NCBI GenBank assembly: GCA_023451735.1
Contig: JAEXYH010000096.1
Location: 165,600 to 229,599, forward strand
Source: Pseudomonadota bacterium
GTDB lineage: Bacteria > Pseudomonadota > Alphaproteobacteria > Rhizobiales > Rhizobiaceae
Length of the DNA stretch: 64,000 nucleotides
Reading direction: 5' to 3'
Part shown: piece by piece, positions 7,372 through 16,923 of the stretch
How positions within the stretch are numbered: the stretch's first letter is position 1
How the letters are laid out: each line of letters opens with the position of its first letter
Notes under the pieces: generated by a model
The model's input: only the letters and a program-made list of their open reading frames with translations
The model's database searches: none
What the model was told of the DNA's origin: nothing
Position numbers and translations under genes: made by a program

Positions 7372-9111
7372 ATGACGATCAAGCTGGATAAGCCTGACAT
7401 CACCGAGCTGAAGCCTCGGATCACCGTGTTCGGCGTAGGCGGCGGCGGCGGCAACGCTGTCAACAACATGATCACTGCCGGGCTCGAAGGCGTCGATTTC
7501 GTCGTTGCCAATACCGATGCCCAGGCGCTGACCATGACCAAGGCCGAGCGTATCATCCAGATGGGTGTGCAGGTCACCGAAGGTCTCGGCGCCGGTTCGC
7601 AGCCGGAAGTCGGCCGTGCTGCTGCCGAAGAGTGCCTCGACGAGATCATCGATCATCTCAACGGTACCCACATGTGCTTCGTGACCGCAGGCATGGGTGG
7701 TGGTACCGGTACCGGTGCTGCTCCGGTTGTCGCCCAGGCCGCCCGTAACAAGGGCATCCTGACCGTCGGCGTCGTCACCAAGCCGTTCCACTTCGAAGGC
7801 GGTCGCCGCATGCGTCTGGCCGAACAAGGTATCCAGGAACTGCAGAAGTCGGTCGACACGCTGATCGTCATTCCGAACCAGAACCTGTTCCGCATCGCCA
7901 ATGACAAGACGACCTTCGCCGACGCATTCGCGATGGCCGACCAGGTTCTCTATTCGGGCGTTGCCTGCATCACCGACCTGATGGTCAAGGAAGGCCTTAT
8001 CAACCTCGACTTCGCTGACGTTCGCTCCGTCATGCGCGAGATGGGCCGTGCAATGATGGGTACGGGCGAAGCTTCCGGTTCGGGCCGCGCTCTGCAGGCT
8101 GCCGAAGCCGCGATCGCCAACCCGCTGCTCGACGAGACCTCGATGAAGGGCGCTCAGGGCCTGCTGATCTCGATCACCGGTGGTCGCGACCTCACTCTCT
8201 TCGAAGTCGACGAAGCGGCTACCCGTATTCGCGAAGAAGTCGATCCGGATGCCAACATCATCCTCGGCGCGACCTTCGATGAAGCACTTGAAGGCCTCAT
8301 CCGCGTCTCCGTCGTTGCAACCGGTATCGATCGCGCTCATGGCGAAGTCGACCTGCGTGCCGCTGAAATGCGCGCCGCTCAGAAGCCGATTATCCGTCCT
8401 TCCGCGGCCGTTGCTCCGGCTCCGGCCGCAGCTCAGCCTGTCATGATGCAGGCCCCCCAGGCGCCGAAGGCTGCCGACCCAATCGCTGAAACCATCCGCC
8501 AGGCAGAAGCCGAAATGGAACAGGCTCTGGCTATCCCGATGCCTGCCGCTCCGCAGCCGCAGCAGGAAGAGTTCCGCCCGCAGAGCCGCATCTTCGCAGC
8601 TCCTCCGGCAGAAGCTCCCGCACCGGTCATGACCCGTCCGGCACAGCCGGCTCCGCAGCCTGCACCGGCCTATCATCAGCCGGCGGCACCTGCTCCGGTC
8701 ATGAGCCAGCCGGCTCCGCGCATGGCACAGCCGGTTCAGCATGAGCCTCTTCACCGCGAGCCTGTCATGGAGCCTGTTCGCATGCCGAAGGTGGAAGACT
8801 TTCCGCCGGTCGTGAAGGCTGAAATGGAACACCGCGCGCAGCCGGTGAGCCATGTACAGGAAGAGCGTGGTCCGATGGGCCTCCTGAAGCGGATCACCAA
8901 TTCGCTTGGTCGCCGGGAAGAAGAAGAGCATGTCCAGTCGGACATGACGGCTTCCGCTCCCGTTCCCCAGCGTCGCCCGCTTTCGGCTGAAGCAAGCCTC
9001 TATGCTCCCCGTCGCGGCAATCTCGATGACCGCGGCCGTGTTGCCCCGCAATCGAGCCATGAGGACGACCAGCTCGAAATTCCGGCTTTCCTGCGCCGTC
9101 AGTCGAACTGA
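7372..9111 (+). CDS. ftsZ: cell division protein FtsZ, long-linker type
   Basis: Tubulin-like GTPase forming the cytokinetic ring. 579 residues, longer than the roughly 380 of E. coli because of a Pro/Ala/Gln-rich linker (about 340-565), as in other rhizobial main FtsZ proteins. Seen: GVGGGGGNAVNNM near the N-terminus, the GTP-binding tubulin signature GGGTGTG (109-115), NTDAQAL, and the conserved C-terminal peptide LEIPAFLRRQSN that contacts FtsA and other tethers. The start at 7372 gives the standard MTIKLDKPDITELKPRI beginning; upstream in-frame codons cover the ftsA end and are not FtsZ-like. Eighty bases separate it from ftsA. Confidence 0.97.
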   Translation: MTIKLDKPDITELKPRITVFGVGGGGGNAVNNMITAGLEGVDFVVANTDAQALTMTKAERIIQMGVQVTEGLGAGSQPEVGRAAAEECLDEIIDHLNGTHMCFVTAGMGGGTGTGAAPVVAQAARNKGILTVGVVTKPFHFEGGRRMRLAEQGIQELQKSVDTLIVIPNQNLFRIANDKTTFADAFAMADQVLYSGVACITDLMVKEGLINLDFADVRSVMREMGRAMMGTGEASGSGRALQAAEAAIANPLLDETSMKGAQGLLISITGGRDLTLFEVDEAATRIREEVDPDANIILGATFDEALEGLIRVSVVATGIDRAHGEVDLRAAEMRAAQKPIIRPSAAVAPAPAAAQPVMMQAPQAPKAADPIAETIRQAEAEMEQALAIPMPAAPQPQQEEFRPQSRIFAAPPAEAPAPVMTRPAQPAPQPAPAYHQPAAPAPVMSQPAPRMAQPVQHEPLHREPVMEPVRMPKVEDFPPVVKAEMEHRAQPVSHVQEERGPMGLLKRITNSLGRREEEEHVQSDMTASAPVPQRRPLSAEASLYAPRRGNLDDRGRVAPQSSHEDDQLEIPAFLRRQSN

Positions 9112-9133
9112 GTTAACGACAGATAACAAAGTT

Positions 9134-9167
9134 GAAGAGGCCCGGGTGAACGCATCCGGGCCTCTTC
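9134..9167 (+). terminator. strong hairpin after ftsZ
   Basis: Perfect 12-bp stem GAAGAGGCCCGG / CCGGGCCTCTTC with a 10-base loop, 23 bases after the ftsZ stop. The T-tract is poor, so it may act as a terminator or mainly protect the 3' end. Confidence 0.65.
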
Positions 9168-9420
9168 GGGTTAAACATCGCAGGCTTGGAAAATGAGCCT
9201 TTCCATTCAATTACTTGCCTTGTGGTGAGCAGGCCCGGTTGGAGGATGTCGCGGCTGTTAGAAAACCGTAACAATCCGAAACGAACAGTGATTTGGAAAG
9301 AGCGCAGTGCATGCGTATTTAGGACACTGACAGAGTTGGAACATCGCTATCCCGTTCCAACAGAATACGAATACGGGTCCGCTGATCACGGGTACGACGG
9401 AATAAAGAAGGCTTACGTTA
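9168..9420. promoter_or_regulatory. lpxC upstream region with an 8-bp inverted repeat
   Basis: With the ftsZ 3' hairpin this makes a 309-base gap between ftsZ and lpxC. No gene is evident. An exact inverted repeat GTTGGAAC (9335-9342) - 11 bases - GTTCCAAC (9354-9361) lies about 60 bases before the lpxC start; it could be an operator or a 5' UTR hairpin. AAGAAGG at about 9406-9412 is the probable ribosome site. Confidence 0.5.
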
Positions 9421-10380
9421 ATGACGATTGGATTGCTCGGATTTCAAGCAACGATTGCTGCTCCGGTTACGTTGAGCGGCATTGGTGTTCATTCTGGAGC
9501 GCCGGTAATGATTACCTTCCAGCCGGCGGAAGCCGGGACAGGTATCGTTTTCAGCCGTAACCTTGAAGACGGAACCTCCATCGAATATCGCGCCATCTCA
9601 TCGCAGGTCGGTCCGACCGATCTCTGCACGATACTGGGTGTCTCGCCGTCGAAATGGGTTGCGACCATCGAACATGTGATGGCAGCGCTTTATGCGATGG
9701 GCATCGATAACATCATCGTCGAAGTTGATGGCGCCGAGATGCCGATCATGGATGGCAGCTCCTATCCGTTCATCGAAGCAATCGAACAGGTCGGTACGGT
9801 CAATCTCGGGATCAAGCGTCGTTACATTCGCGTCGTCAAACCGGTGCGAATCGAATCAGGTGCATCCTGGTCGGAGTTCCGGCCCTATGACGGGACCCGA
9901 TTCGAGGTCGAGATCGATTTTCCGTCTTCGCTGATCGGTCGCCAGAGCTGGAAAGGCGATCTTACGGCTGCGACGTTCAAGTCGGAGCTTTCGCGCGCCC
10001 GCACCTTCGGTTTCATGCGTGATGTCGAGCGCCTGTGGGCTGCCGGTTATGCACTTGGCTCTTCACTGGAAAACTCGGTTGTTATTTCCGATGACGAAAC
10101 CGTCGTGAATATCGAAGGTCTGCGTTACGCCAAGGACGAGTTCGTTCGGCACAAGACGCTGGATGCCGTTGGCGATCTGGCCCTTGCAGGGGCACAATTC
10201 ATCGGGTGCTACCGCTCTTATCGCGGTGGGCACAAGATGAATGCCAATGCTCTGAAGGCCCTGTTGAGTGATCCTACCGCCTATGAAGTAGTGGAAGCTC
10301 CGTCTTCGGTTGCAACGCGCGTTCGCGCAGGTGAGTTCGTTCCCGTCAGCATGACGGAATGCGCTCCGTGGTTCGCCTGA
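9421..10380 (+). CDS. lpxC: UDP-3-O-acyl-N-acetylglucosamine deacetylase
   Basis: Zinc-dependent deacetylase for the committed step of lipid A synthesis. 319 residues. Seen: TLSGIGVHSG near the N-terminus, the first zinc ligand in TIEHVMAAL (H85), IMDGSSYPFIEA, and the second site HKTLDAVGDLAL (H244, D248). Length and motif order are normal. It stands alone between hairpins, with a separate upstream region, so it likely has its own promoter. Confidence 0.96.
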   Translation: MTIGLLGFQATIAAPVTLSGIGVHSGAPVMITFQPAEAGTGIVFSRNLEDGTSIEYRAISSQVGPTDLCTILGVSPSKWVATIEHVMAALYAMGIDNIIVEVDGAEMPIMDGSSYPFIEAIEQVGTVNLGIKRRYIRVVKPVRIESGASWSEFRPYDGTRFEVEIDFPSSLIGRQSWKGDLTAATFKSELSRARTFGFMRDVERLWAAGYALGSSLENSVVISDDETVVNIEGLRYAKDEFVRHKTLDAVGDLALAGAQFIGCYRSYRGGHKMNANALKALLSDPTAYEVVEAPSSVATRVRAGEFVPVSMTECAPWFA

Positions 10381-10401
10381 TTTTTTAATCTCCGTCAGAC
10401 T

Positions 10402-10433
10402 GGCCGTTCCGCAAGGAACGGCCTTTTTCTTTT
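10402..10433 (+). terminator. intrinsic terminator after lpxC
   Basis: Stem GGCCGTTCC / GGAACGGCC with a GCAA loop region followed by a T-rich tract (TTTTTCTTTT). Confidence 0.85.
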
Positions 10434-10571
10434 CATAAAAGGCACTTGCAGGCCGGGCTCGCCACAAAAATGCATTAATGCCGACCCATTGCGTTGCCCT
10501 CACCATGCTTTTATGGCTAGTACGCCGCTGGGCACGAGTGGTTTCACGCGGGGACGATCAGGGACTGTCGG

Positions 10572-11438
10572 ATGGCTGATGGAAAGTCTGTAGAAATGCG
10601 TAGCTTTACGAGGATCGGCTTCCTGGCGATCGCACTCATGGGGACCGGTGTTGGTTTGGCTGCTTGCCAATCCGATAAGGACATCGACATCACGAAGCTC
10701 GGCTTCGAGGCCGAATCTCCCGAGGTGCTCTACAATCAGGGCTTGGCCAATATGAAGGCCGGCAACATGGCCGAGGCAGGTCGCAAGTTCGACGCTATCG
10801 ACAAGCAGAACCCGTTCACCGAATGGGGCCGCAAGGCGCTTGTGATGAGCACGTTCGTGAAGCAGCGCATGGGCCGTAACGATGACGCGATCTCGGTCGG
10901 CAACCGTTATCTCAAGCAATATCCGAAATCGCAGGATTCGGCCTACGTCCAGTATCTGGTCGGGTTGAGCTATTCGAAGCAGATTTCCGACGTGACGCAG
11001 GACCAGAAGGCTGCGGGGAATACGATTGCGGCAATGAGCATCGTCGTCAACGACTATCCGAACTCGGAATATGTCGAGGATGCGCAGGCCAAGATTCGAT
11101 TCGCACGCGACCAGCTCGCCGGCAAGGAAATGCAGATCGGCCGCTATTATCTCGAACGCAAGGAATATCTTGCTGCGATCCAGCGCTTCCGCAACGTTGT
11201 AGAAACCTATCCCAACACCAATCAGGTGGAAGAGGCTTTGGCGCGTCTGACCGAGACTTATTATGCAATGGGTATTGTTCAGGAAGCACAGACGGCAGCT
11301 GCCGTGCTCGGGCGCAATTATCCCGACAGCCAGTGGTATGAAGACTCCTACAAGCTGCTGCAGAAGGGTGGCGTAGAGCCGCGCGAAAACAGGGGCTCCT
11401 GGATCTCGCGCGCCGGTGCAAAGCTTATCGGCGCCTGA
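10572..11438 (+). CDS. bamD: outer membrane assembly lipoprotein BamD
   Basis: TPR lipoprotein of the BAM complex, which folds outer membrane beta-barrels. 288 residues. Seen: a lipoprotein signal with lipobox LAAC (lipidated Cys32), then five TPR-like repeats from about residue 45 (for example LYNQGLANMKAGNMAEAGRKF and AIQRFRNVVETYPNTNQVEEAL). Start ATG at 10572 has AGGGA upstream; an alternative at 10596 (MRSFTRIG) would give a more compact signal peptide. Followed 27 bases later by recN, probably in one transcript. Confidence 0.94.
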   Translation: MADGKSVEMRSFTRIGFLAIALMGTGVGLAACQSDKDIDITKLGFEAESPEVLYNQGLANMKAGNMAEAGRKFDAIDKQNPFTEWGRKALVMSTFVKQRMGRNDDAISVGNRYLKQYPKSQDSAYVQYLVGLSYSKQISDVTQDQKAAGNTIAAMSIVVNDYPNSEYVEDAQAKIRFARDQLAGKEMQIGRYYLERKEYLAAIQRFRNVVETYPNTNQVEEALARLTETYYAMGIVQEAQTAAAVLGRNYPDSQWYEDSYKLLQKGGVEPRENRGSWISRAGAKLIGA

Positions 11439-11465
11439 GGCGCCAGAGGTCATTAACGAGGCCAC

Positions 11466-13139
11466 ATGCTGATCCAGTTGTCGATCCGCGATATCGTTCT
11501 GATCGAGCGGCTCGATCTCGGCTTCGAGGCCGGGCTGTCCGTGCTGACGGGCGAGACCGGAGCCGGCAAGTCCATTCTGCTCGACAGTCTTTCTCTGGCG
11601 CTTGGTGGCCGTGGTGACGGCGGTCTCGTGCGTCACGGTGAAGACAAGGGGCAGGTGACGGCCGTCTTTGACGTGCCCGGACAGCACGCAGCTCGAAAGC
11701 TCCTCAAGGAAAACGGTATCGACGACGACGGCGACCTGATCTTCAGGCGTATCCAGTCGGCAGATGGACGCACGCGCGCCTCTATCAACGATCAGCCGGT
11801 CAGCGTGCAACTGATGCGGCAGGTGGGACAGGTGCTGGTGGAAATCCACGGGCAACACGACGACCGCGCCCTGATCGATACGAATGCCCATCGCATGCTG
11901 CTTGACGCCTTTGCGGGCTTGTCCGACGAGGTTCTTCAGGTCGGCGGTCTTTATCGCACATGGCGGGACGCGGAGCGTGGCTTCAAGGCGCACCGCGGAA
12001 AGGTGGAGGCCGCAGCTCGCGAAGCCGACTATATCCGCGCCTCGGTCGAAGAGCTGGAGGCGCTTTCTCCCCGCGACGGCGAGGAGGAGGAACTCGCCGA
12101 ACAGCGCTCGAAAATGCAGAAATCCGAGCGAATCGCTGGTGATATTTCCGAGGCTTCCGAGTTTCTCAACGGCAATGCTTCGCCTGTCCCGATGATTGCG
12201 TCCATGGTACGCCGCCTGGAGCGCAAGAGCCATGAGGCGCCCGGTCTCCTGGAAGAGACGGTCGAGCTTCTGGATCAGGCGCTCAATCATCTTTCGAATG
12301 CACAGATGGAAGTCGAAGCGGCGCTTCGGCGGACCGAGTTCGATCCGCGCGAGCTTGAGCGTGTCGAGGAACGGCTGTTCGCATTGCGGGCGGCGGGCCG
12401 CAAATATTCGGTTGCCGTAGTCGACCTGCCGGCGCTGGCTGAAAAGATGGTTGCCGATCTTGCCGATCTCGATGCGGGTGAAGAAAAGCTCGGCCAGCTG
12501 GAAAAGATCGCGGCCGCCGCAAAGGAAGAGTTTGACCGTGCAGCGGCGGCACTTTCCGAGAAGCGCAAGGCTGGAGCCGAATCGCTTGCCGCCGCCGTCA
12601 TGGCAGAGTTGCCGGCCTTGAAGCTGGAGCGTGCACGCTTCATGGTCGAGGTGACCGCCGATCCGGAAGCCGCTGCTGCAGAGGGTATCGACACGGTGGA
12701 ATTCCATGTGCAGACGAACCCCGGCACGCGTCCCGGGCCGATCATGAAAGTCGCGTCAGGCGGCGAGCTGTCGCGCTTTCTCTTGGCGTTGAAGGTCGCG
12801 CTTGCCGATCGTGGCTCCGCGCCGACGCTTGTCTTTGATGAGATCGACACTGGTGTCGGTGGCGCGGTTGCCGATGCGATCGGCCAGCGACTGAAGCGTC
12901 TGTCTTCGACCGTTCAGGTTCTTTCGGTCACGCATGCGCCTCAAGTGGCCGCCCGTGCGGCCACGCATCTTCTGATCTCCAAGGGACCTGCCGCCGACGG
13001 ATCCGAGAAGATCGCGACCCGCGTTGCCACGATGGCGCCGGAACACCGTGCGGAAGAAATTGCCCGTATGTTGTCCGGTGCTTCGGTAACGGACGAGGCG
13101 AGGGCGGCTGCGGCGGCACTGCTGTCAGGTAACGGCTGA
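11466..13139 (+). CDS. recN: DNA repair protein RecN
   Basis: SMC-like ATPase that acts in double-strand-break repair. 557 residues. Seen: Walker A GETGAGKS (29-36), a central coiled-coil region (about 150-370), the ABC signature SGGELSRFLLALK and Walker B LVFDEIDTGVGG, followed by the H-loop region VLSVTHAPQVAARA. The order matches RecN rather than full-length SMC. bamD-recN-ligA proximity is common in rhizobia. Confidence 0.96.
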   Translation: MLIQLSIRDIVLIERLDLGFEAGLSVLTGETGAGKSILLDSLSLALGGRGDGGLVRHGEDKGQVTAVFDVPGQHAARKLLKENGIDDDGDLIFRRIQSADGRTRASINDQPVSVQLMRQVGQVLVEIHGQHDDRALIDTNAHRMLLDAFAGLSDEVLQVGGLYRTWRDAERGFKAHRGKVEAAAREADYIRASVEELEALSPRDGEEEELAEQRSKMQKSERIAGDISEASEFLNGNASPVPMIASMVRRLERKSHEAPGLLEETVELLDQALNHLSNAQMEVEAALRRTEFDPRELERVEERLFALRAAGRKYSVAVVDLPALAEKMVADLADLDAGEEKLGQLEKIAAAAKEEFDRAAAALSEKRKAGAESLAAAVMAELPALKLERARFMVEVTADPEAAAAEGIDTVEFHVQTNPGTRPGPIMKVASGGELSRFLLALKVALADRGSAPTLVFDEIDTGVGGAVADAIGQRLKRLSSTVQVLSVTHAPQVAARAATHLLISKGPAADGSEKIATRVATMAPEHRAEEIARMLSGASVTDEARAAAAALLSGNG

Positions 13140-13163
13140 AGTAGGTCTCAGAAAGCAGTCCGG

Positions 13164-13742
13164 TTATTCGGCAACCGGAGGTGTCGGTATTTTTCCTGCC
13201 ATACGGCCAACTACGTCGTCTTTCCAGACAAAGCGGTGGATCAGCGTCATGGCGATATGTCCGGCGACCATTGCCAACAATGTCCAGGCGAATAGGCCGT
13301 GGAGCAGATTGGCTGGAGCCACCATCCATCCGATATTTTCATTCGTGCGGGGCACGATCTCCAAGCCGAAGAGGACAAGCCCCCACTCTGATCCGAAGGC
13401 GCGCAGAAAAGCGACAGCGGGGATGAAGAGCATCAGGGCATAGAGGCTGATATGGCCGAGGCGAGCCACGGTCCCCAGCGGACCGCTTTCATGGTTTGGC
13501 CGATCCCGGAGATTGTAGAAACCCCAGAGCGCGCGCAGGGCTGCGAAGAGAAGTATGGCCGCTCCAAGTTCCCCATGCGTGCTGTTCAGAACGTCGGTGA
13601 GAGCGGAGCGCCCGAAGAGCCGGTTGATGACGATGCCGGAGAACTGCCACAACAGGATTGCGGCCATGCTCCAATGGAATATCCGGGTTACAAGACCGTA
13701 GCGCAGTCCGTTGTCCCGCCATCCGTGCTGCATCTTTGTCAT
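13164..13742 (-). CDS. cytochrome b561-family membrane protein
   Basis: 192 residues with four or more membrane helices; di-haem b-type cytochrome proposed to pass electrons (often from ubiquinol) in the inner membrane. Seen: RYGLVTRIFHWSMAAILL with the first haem histidine, STHGELGAA, LGHISLYALML, NLLHGLFAW and VAGHIAMTLIHRFVWKDDVVGRM, the usual C-terminal pattern. The start MTKMQHG (13742) is taken because the frame further upstream is not family-like and would run under ligA; MENRCAM at 13760 is possible. Convergent with recN. Confidence 0.85.
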   Translation of the reverse strand: MTKMQHGWRDNGLRYGLVTRIFHWSMAAILLWQFSGIVINRLFGRSALTDVLNSTHGELGAAILLFAALRALWGFYNLRDRPNHESGPLGTVARLGHISLYALMLFIPAVAFLRAFGSEWGLVLFGLEIVPRTNENIGWMVAPANLLHGLFAWTLLAMVAGHIAMTLIHRFVWKDDVVGRMAGKIPTPPVAE

Positions 13743-13942
13743 CGCGCACCTGTTCTCCATTCGGACCTGAATATCGCAGGCAGGTATTACGGCTGGCCAG
13801 GCATTGCGTCCAGTCGCAAGGAATACGTATGCGGGGCTGTTTGCCGAACATGTTCGTGGTTTTTTCCGCGCCACCGCCATACTGCGGTTCTTCCAATTCG
13901 CAGTGATTGCACTAGAAAAGCGGTGAAGATGGAGATTCCTAC

Positions 13943-16108
13943 ATGGCTGCCGATCAGACCCCAATCGAAACGCTGACCCAACAGGCGGCCGCAGCCGAAC
14001 TAGAGCAGTTGGCAAAGGAACTTGCTCATCATGACGAGTTGTACCACGCCAAGGATGCACCCGAAATTTCGGATGCGGACTACGACGCGCTGAAACGTCG
14101 TAACCAGGAAATCGAGGACAAGTTTCCGCAGCTGATCCGTGCGGACTCGCCGTCGATCAAGGTTGGTGCTGCGCCGCTTGCCACCTTTGCACCGATCACA
14201 CATTCGCGGCCGATGCTGTCGCTCGACAACACGTTTTCCGATGAGGACGTGCGCGACTTCGTCAATTCCGTCTATCGTTTCCTCGGCCAGCTGCCGGACA
14301 ATTCCATCGCCTTTACCGCCGAGCCGAAGATCGACGGGCTGTCGATGTCGATCCGTTACGAGAACGGCATTCTGGTCAATGCCGCCACCCGCGGCGACGG
14401 AACGACCGGCGAAAACGTCACTGCCAATGTGAAGACGATCAAGGAAATCCCAAACCGGCTGCCGAAGGGCGTGCCTGCTGTCGTCGAGGTGCGTGGCGAG
14501 GTCTATATGGCCAAGAGTGACTTCCTGGCACTGAACGCCGAGATGGAGGCGCAGGGCAAGCAGCTTTACGTCAATCCGCGCAACACCGCCGCCGGGTCAC
14601 TGCGCCAACTCGATGCCAAGGTGACGGAAAGCCGCAAGCTGAAGTTCTTTGCCTATGCCTGGGGCGAGATTTCCGAGCCCAACGAGCTGCCGAAGACTCA
14701 ATACGAGATGGTTCAGACGTTCAAGGACTGGGGTTTTCCGGTCAATCCGCTGATGAAGCGACTGACTTCGCTCGAAGACATTCTGGCGCACTATAACGAG
14801 ATAGGTCTTGCCCGCCCGGATCTCGACTACGATATCGACGGGGTCGTCTACAAGGTCGACCGGCTGGAATTGCAGGCCCGCCTCGGTTTTCGCTCGCGTT
14901 CGCCGCGCTGGGCTACGGCGCATAAATTCCCGGCCGAACAGGCGTTCACCACCGTCGAAAACATAGACATCCAGGTTGGTCGCACCGGCGCGCTGACGCC
15001 TGTCGCGCGTCTCACCCCTGTCACTGTCGGCGGTGTCGTCGTGACCAATGCGACATTGCACAATGCAGATTATATCGAAGGCATCGGTAATTCGGGTGAG
15101 CGTATCCGAGAGGAAGGCCACGATATCCGCATCGGCGATACAGTCATCGTCCAGCGGGCAGGGGATGTTATCCCGCAGGTGCTGGATGTGGTGATGGAAA
15201 AGCGTCCGGCGGATACGAAGACATACGAATTCCCGACGAAATGCCCGGTCTGCGGCAGCCACGCCGTTCGCGAAAAGAACGAAAAGACCGGCAAGCTCGA
15301 TTCGGTCACGCGATGCACTGGCGGCTTTGTCTGCCGCGCGCAGGCGACCGAGCACCTGAAGCATTTCGTGTCGCGCAACGCCTTCGATATCGAAGGATTT
15401 GGCACCAAGCAGGTGGATTTCTTCTTCGAGGCGGAAGATCCCTCGCTGCAGATCCGCACCGCGCCGGACATCTTTACGCTGAAGAAACGTCAGGAAACCT
15501 CGACACTGACAAAGCTCGAAAACATCGACGGCTTCGGCAAGGTCAGCGTAAAGAAACTGTTCGACGCGATCGACGAGCGTCGCTCGATTGCGCTCAACCG
15601 CTTCATCTATGCGCTTGGGATCCGCCATGTCGGCGAAACGACTGCCAAGCTGCTCGCTCGCCATTATGGCACCTACGAATCCTTCGACAGGGCGATGAGG
15701 GAAGCGTCGTCACTGGCTGGTGATGCGTGGCAGGACCTCAACAATATCGAGGGCATCGGCGAGATTGTCGCCCGCGCCATTGTCGAGTTCTTCAAGGAGC
15801 CTCGCAATCTCAAGGTGATTGCCGATCTGCTCGATGAGGTGACGCCCGAGGCCGCCGAGCAGGTTGCTGCGTCTGACAGTCCGGTTGCCGGAAAAACGGT
15901 TGTTTTTACCGGATCGCTCGAAAGGTTCACCCGCGACGAAGCCAAGGCGCGTGCCGAAAGCCTAGGCGCGAAAGTGGCGGGTTCAGTCTCGAAGAAAACC
16001 GACTATGTCGTCGCCGGCCCCGGTGCCGGTTCCAAGCTCGACAAGGCTCGCGAACTCGGCGTCGAGGTGATGACGGAGGACGAGTGGTTGACCTTCATCG
16101 GCGGATGA
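13943..16108 (+). CDS. ligA: NAD-dependent DNA ligase
   Basis: Essential replicative ligase sealing nicks with NAD+. 721 residues. Domains in order: Ia region with HHDELYHAKDAPEISDADYD, adenylation domain with the nucleophile Lys129 in the KIDG motif, OB fold (VGRTGALTPVARLTPV), the Cys4 zinc finger (CPVCGS and CTGGFVCRAQ), the helix-hairpin-helix region, and a C-terminal BRCT domain from about 645 (SPVAGKTVVFTGSL). Complete and normal in length. Confidence 0.97.
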   Translation: MAADQTPIETLTQQAAAAELEQLAKELAHHDELYHAKDAPEISDADYDALKRRNQEIEDKFPQLIRADSPSIKVGAAPLATFAPITHSRPMLSLDNTFSDEDVRDFVNSVYRFLGQLPDNSIAFTAEPKIDGLSMSIRYENGILVNAATRGDGTTGENVTANVKTIKEIPNRLPKGVPAVVEVRGEVYMAKSDFLALNAEMEAQGKQLYVNPRNTAAGSLRQLDAKVTESRKLKFFAYAWGEISEPNELPKTQYEMVQTFKDWGFPVNPLMKRLTSLEDILAHYNEIGLARPDLDYDIDGVVYKVDRLELQARLGFRSRSPRWATAHKFPAEQAFTTVENIDIQVGRTGALTPVARLTPVTVGGVVVTNATLHNADYIEGIGNSGERIREEGHDIRIGDTVIVQRAGDVIPQVLDVVMEKRPADTKTYEFPTKCPVCGSHAVREKNEKTGKLDSVTRCTGGFVCRAQATEHLKHFVSRNAFDIEGFGTKQVDFFFEAEDPSLQIRTAPDIFTLKKRQETSTLTKLENIDGFGKVSVKKLFDAIDERRSIALNRFIYALGIRHVGETTAKLLARHYGTYESFDRAMREASSLAGDAWQDLNNIEGIGEIVARAIVEFFKEPRNLKVIADLLDEVTPEAAEQVAASDSPVAGKTVVFTGSLERFTRDEAKARAESLGAKVAGSVSKKTDYVVAGPGAGSKLDKARELGVEVMTEDEWLTFIGG

Positions 16109-16111
16109 CGA

Positions 16112-16651
16112 TCAGACCTTAAGCCTTGCCATGGGATAGGCGTCCACATAAACGCCGTCACGGAAGGCAAACTCCTTCATATGACCTTCGGTGACGAAGC
16201 CGTGGCGTTCGTAAAGCCGGATGGCCGGCAGGTTGTCGACATAGACCGTCAGCTCAATACGGCGCAAATTGTACCAGTTGTCGGCAAGAGCCAGGACTTC
16301 TCCGATCAGTGCTCGGCCTATACCTCTGCCGACATAGGCATCGTGCACGCCCATACCGATACTGCCGACATGGACACGGCGGTTATTGAGGCGCGTGAGG
16401 CCCGCATCGCCAACTATTTTTCCGTCGAGCAGGGCGACTAGGCCTGTCATGCTCGCTGGCTGGTTCTCGATGCCCTTGCGGGTCTCTTCAGGTGTATGGT
16501 GCGGGGTGCGCAATGTGCCGTTTCTGTAACCCGGCATGTTGTGCAGCGTAACGATGCCTTCGGCATCCGATGGCCGACGCGCCCGGATGACGAGGCCGTC
16601 GGGCCATGCGGCGGTGCTTGCCAATGGAGGGGAGATGTCTAACTCGCTCAT
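16112..16651 (-). CDS. GNAT N-acetyltransferase, YhhY-like
   Basis: 179 residues. The acetyl-CoA motif is seen in VGRGIGRALIGEVL, followed by RRIELTVYVDNLPAIRLYERHGFVTEGHMK and FRDGVYVDAYPMARLK, which closely match the E. coli YhhY type (acetylation of small amines or amino acids). The N-terminal 20 residues precede the fold and carry no motif. Convergent with ligA with only three bases between the stop codons. Substrate unknown. Confidence 0.85.
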   Translation of the reverse strand: MSELDISPPLASTAAWPDGLVIRARRPSDAEGIVTLHNMPGYRNGTLRTPHHTPEETRKGIENQPASMTGLVALLDGKIVGDAGLTRLNNRRVHVGSIGMGVHDAYVGRGIGRALIGEVLALADNWYNLRRIELTVYVDNLPAIRLYERHGFVTEGHMKEFAFRDGVYVDAYPMARLKV

Positions 16652-16923
16652 GTCGCTCTCTCAGGTTTGCCGATGCAGAGCGGAGCTATGCCGACCCTGC
16701 CATCATTCGGCAGGGTGGTGGACGGTGACCGGCTAACGCGCCAAACCCGCCACGCGCCCTGCAGGGCGAATGGTCACGGTCACATGCATAAGGGCGGCGA
16801 AGCTGTTCATGGCTGGATTGGGCCACGAAAGGCGATGAAGGTCAAGCGATCTAGTTATAGCAAGTTTTGCCGAATCATTCTGTCCGGCGTAAAAGCCCTG
16901 CGGACGAAAACCGGAACGCAGCC
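16652..16923. other. intergenic region with inverted repeats
   Basis: No gene seen. Holds the exact inverted repeat ACCCTGCC (16694-16701) - 7 bases - GGCAGGGT (16709-16716) and a cluster of GGTGACC/GGTCAC sequences just after it; function unknown. Confidence 0.4.

Noticed and set aside
6011..7372. 453-codon open frame antisense to ftsA
   Set aside because: Shadow of ftsA; no ribosome site or recognised motif.
7174..9210. 678-codon open frame antisense to ftsZ
   Set aside because: Follows from the codon use of ftsZ on the other strand; product is rich in His/Arg/Cys without domains and covers an essential gene.
10500..12707. 735-codon open frame antisense to bamD and recN
   Set aside because: Shadow frame; composition is not protein-like and both genes beneath are certain.
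13743..14060. N-terminal extension of the cytochrome b561 frame
   Set aside because: Would run antisense under ligA and does not resemble the family.
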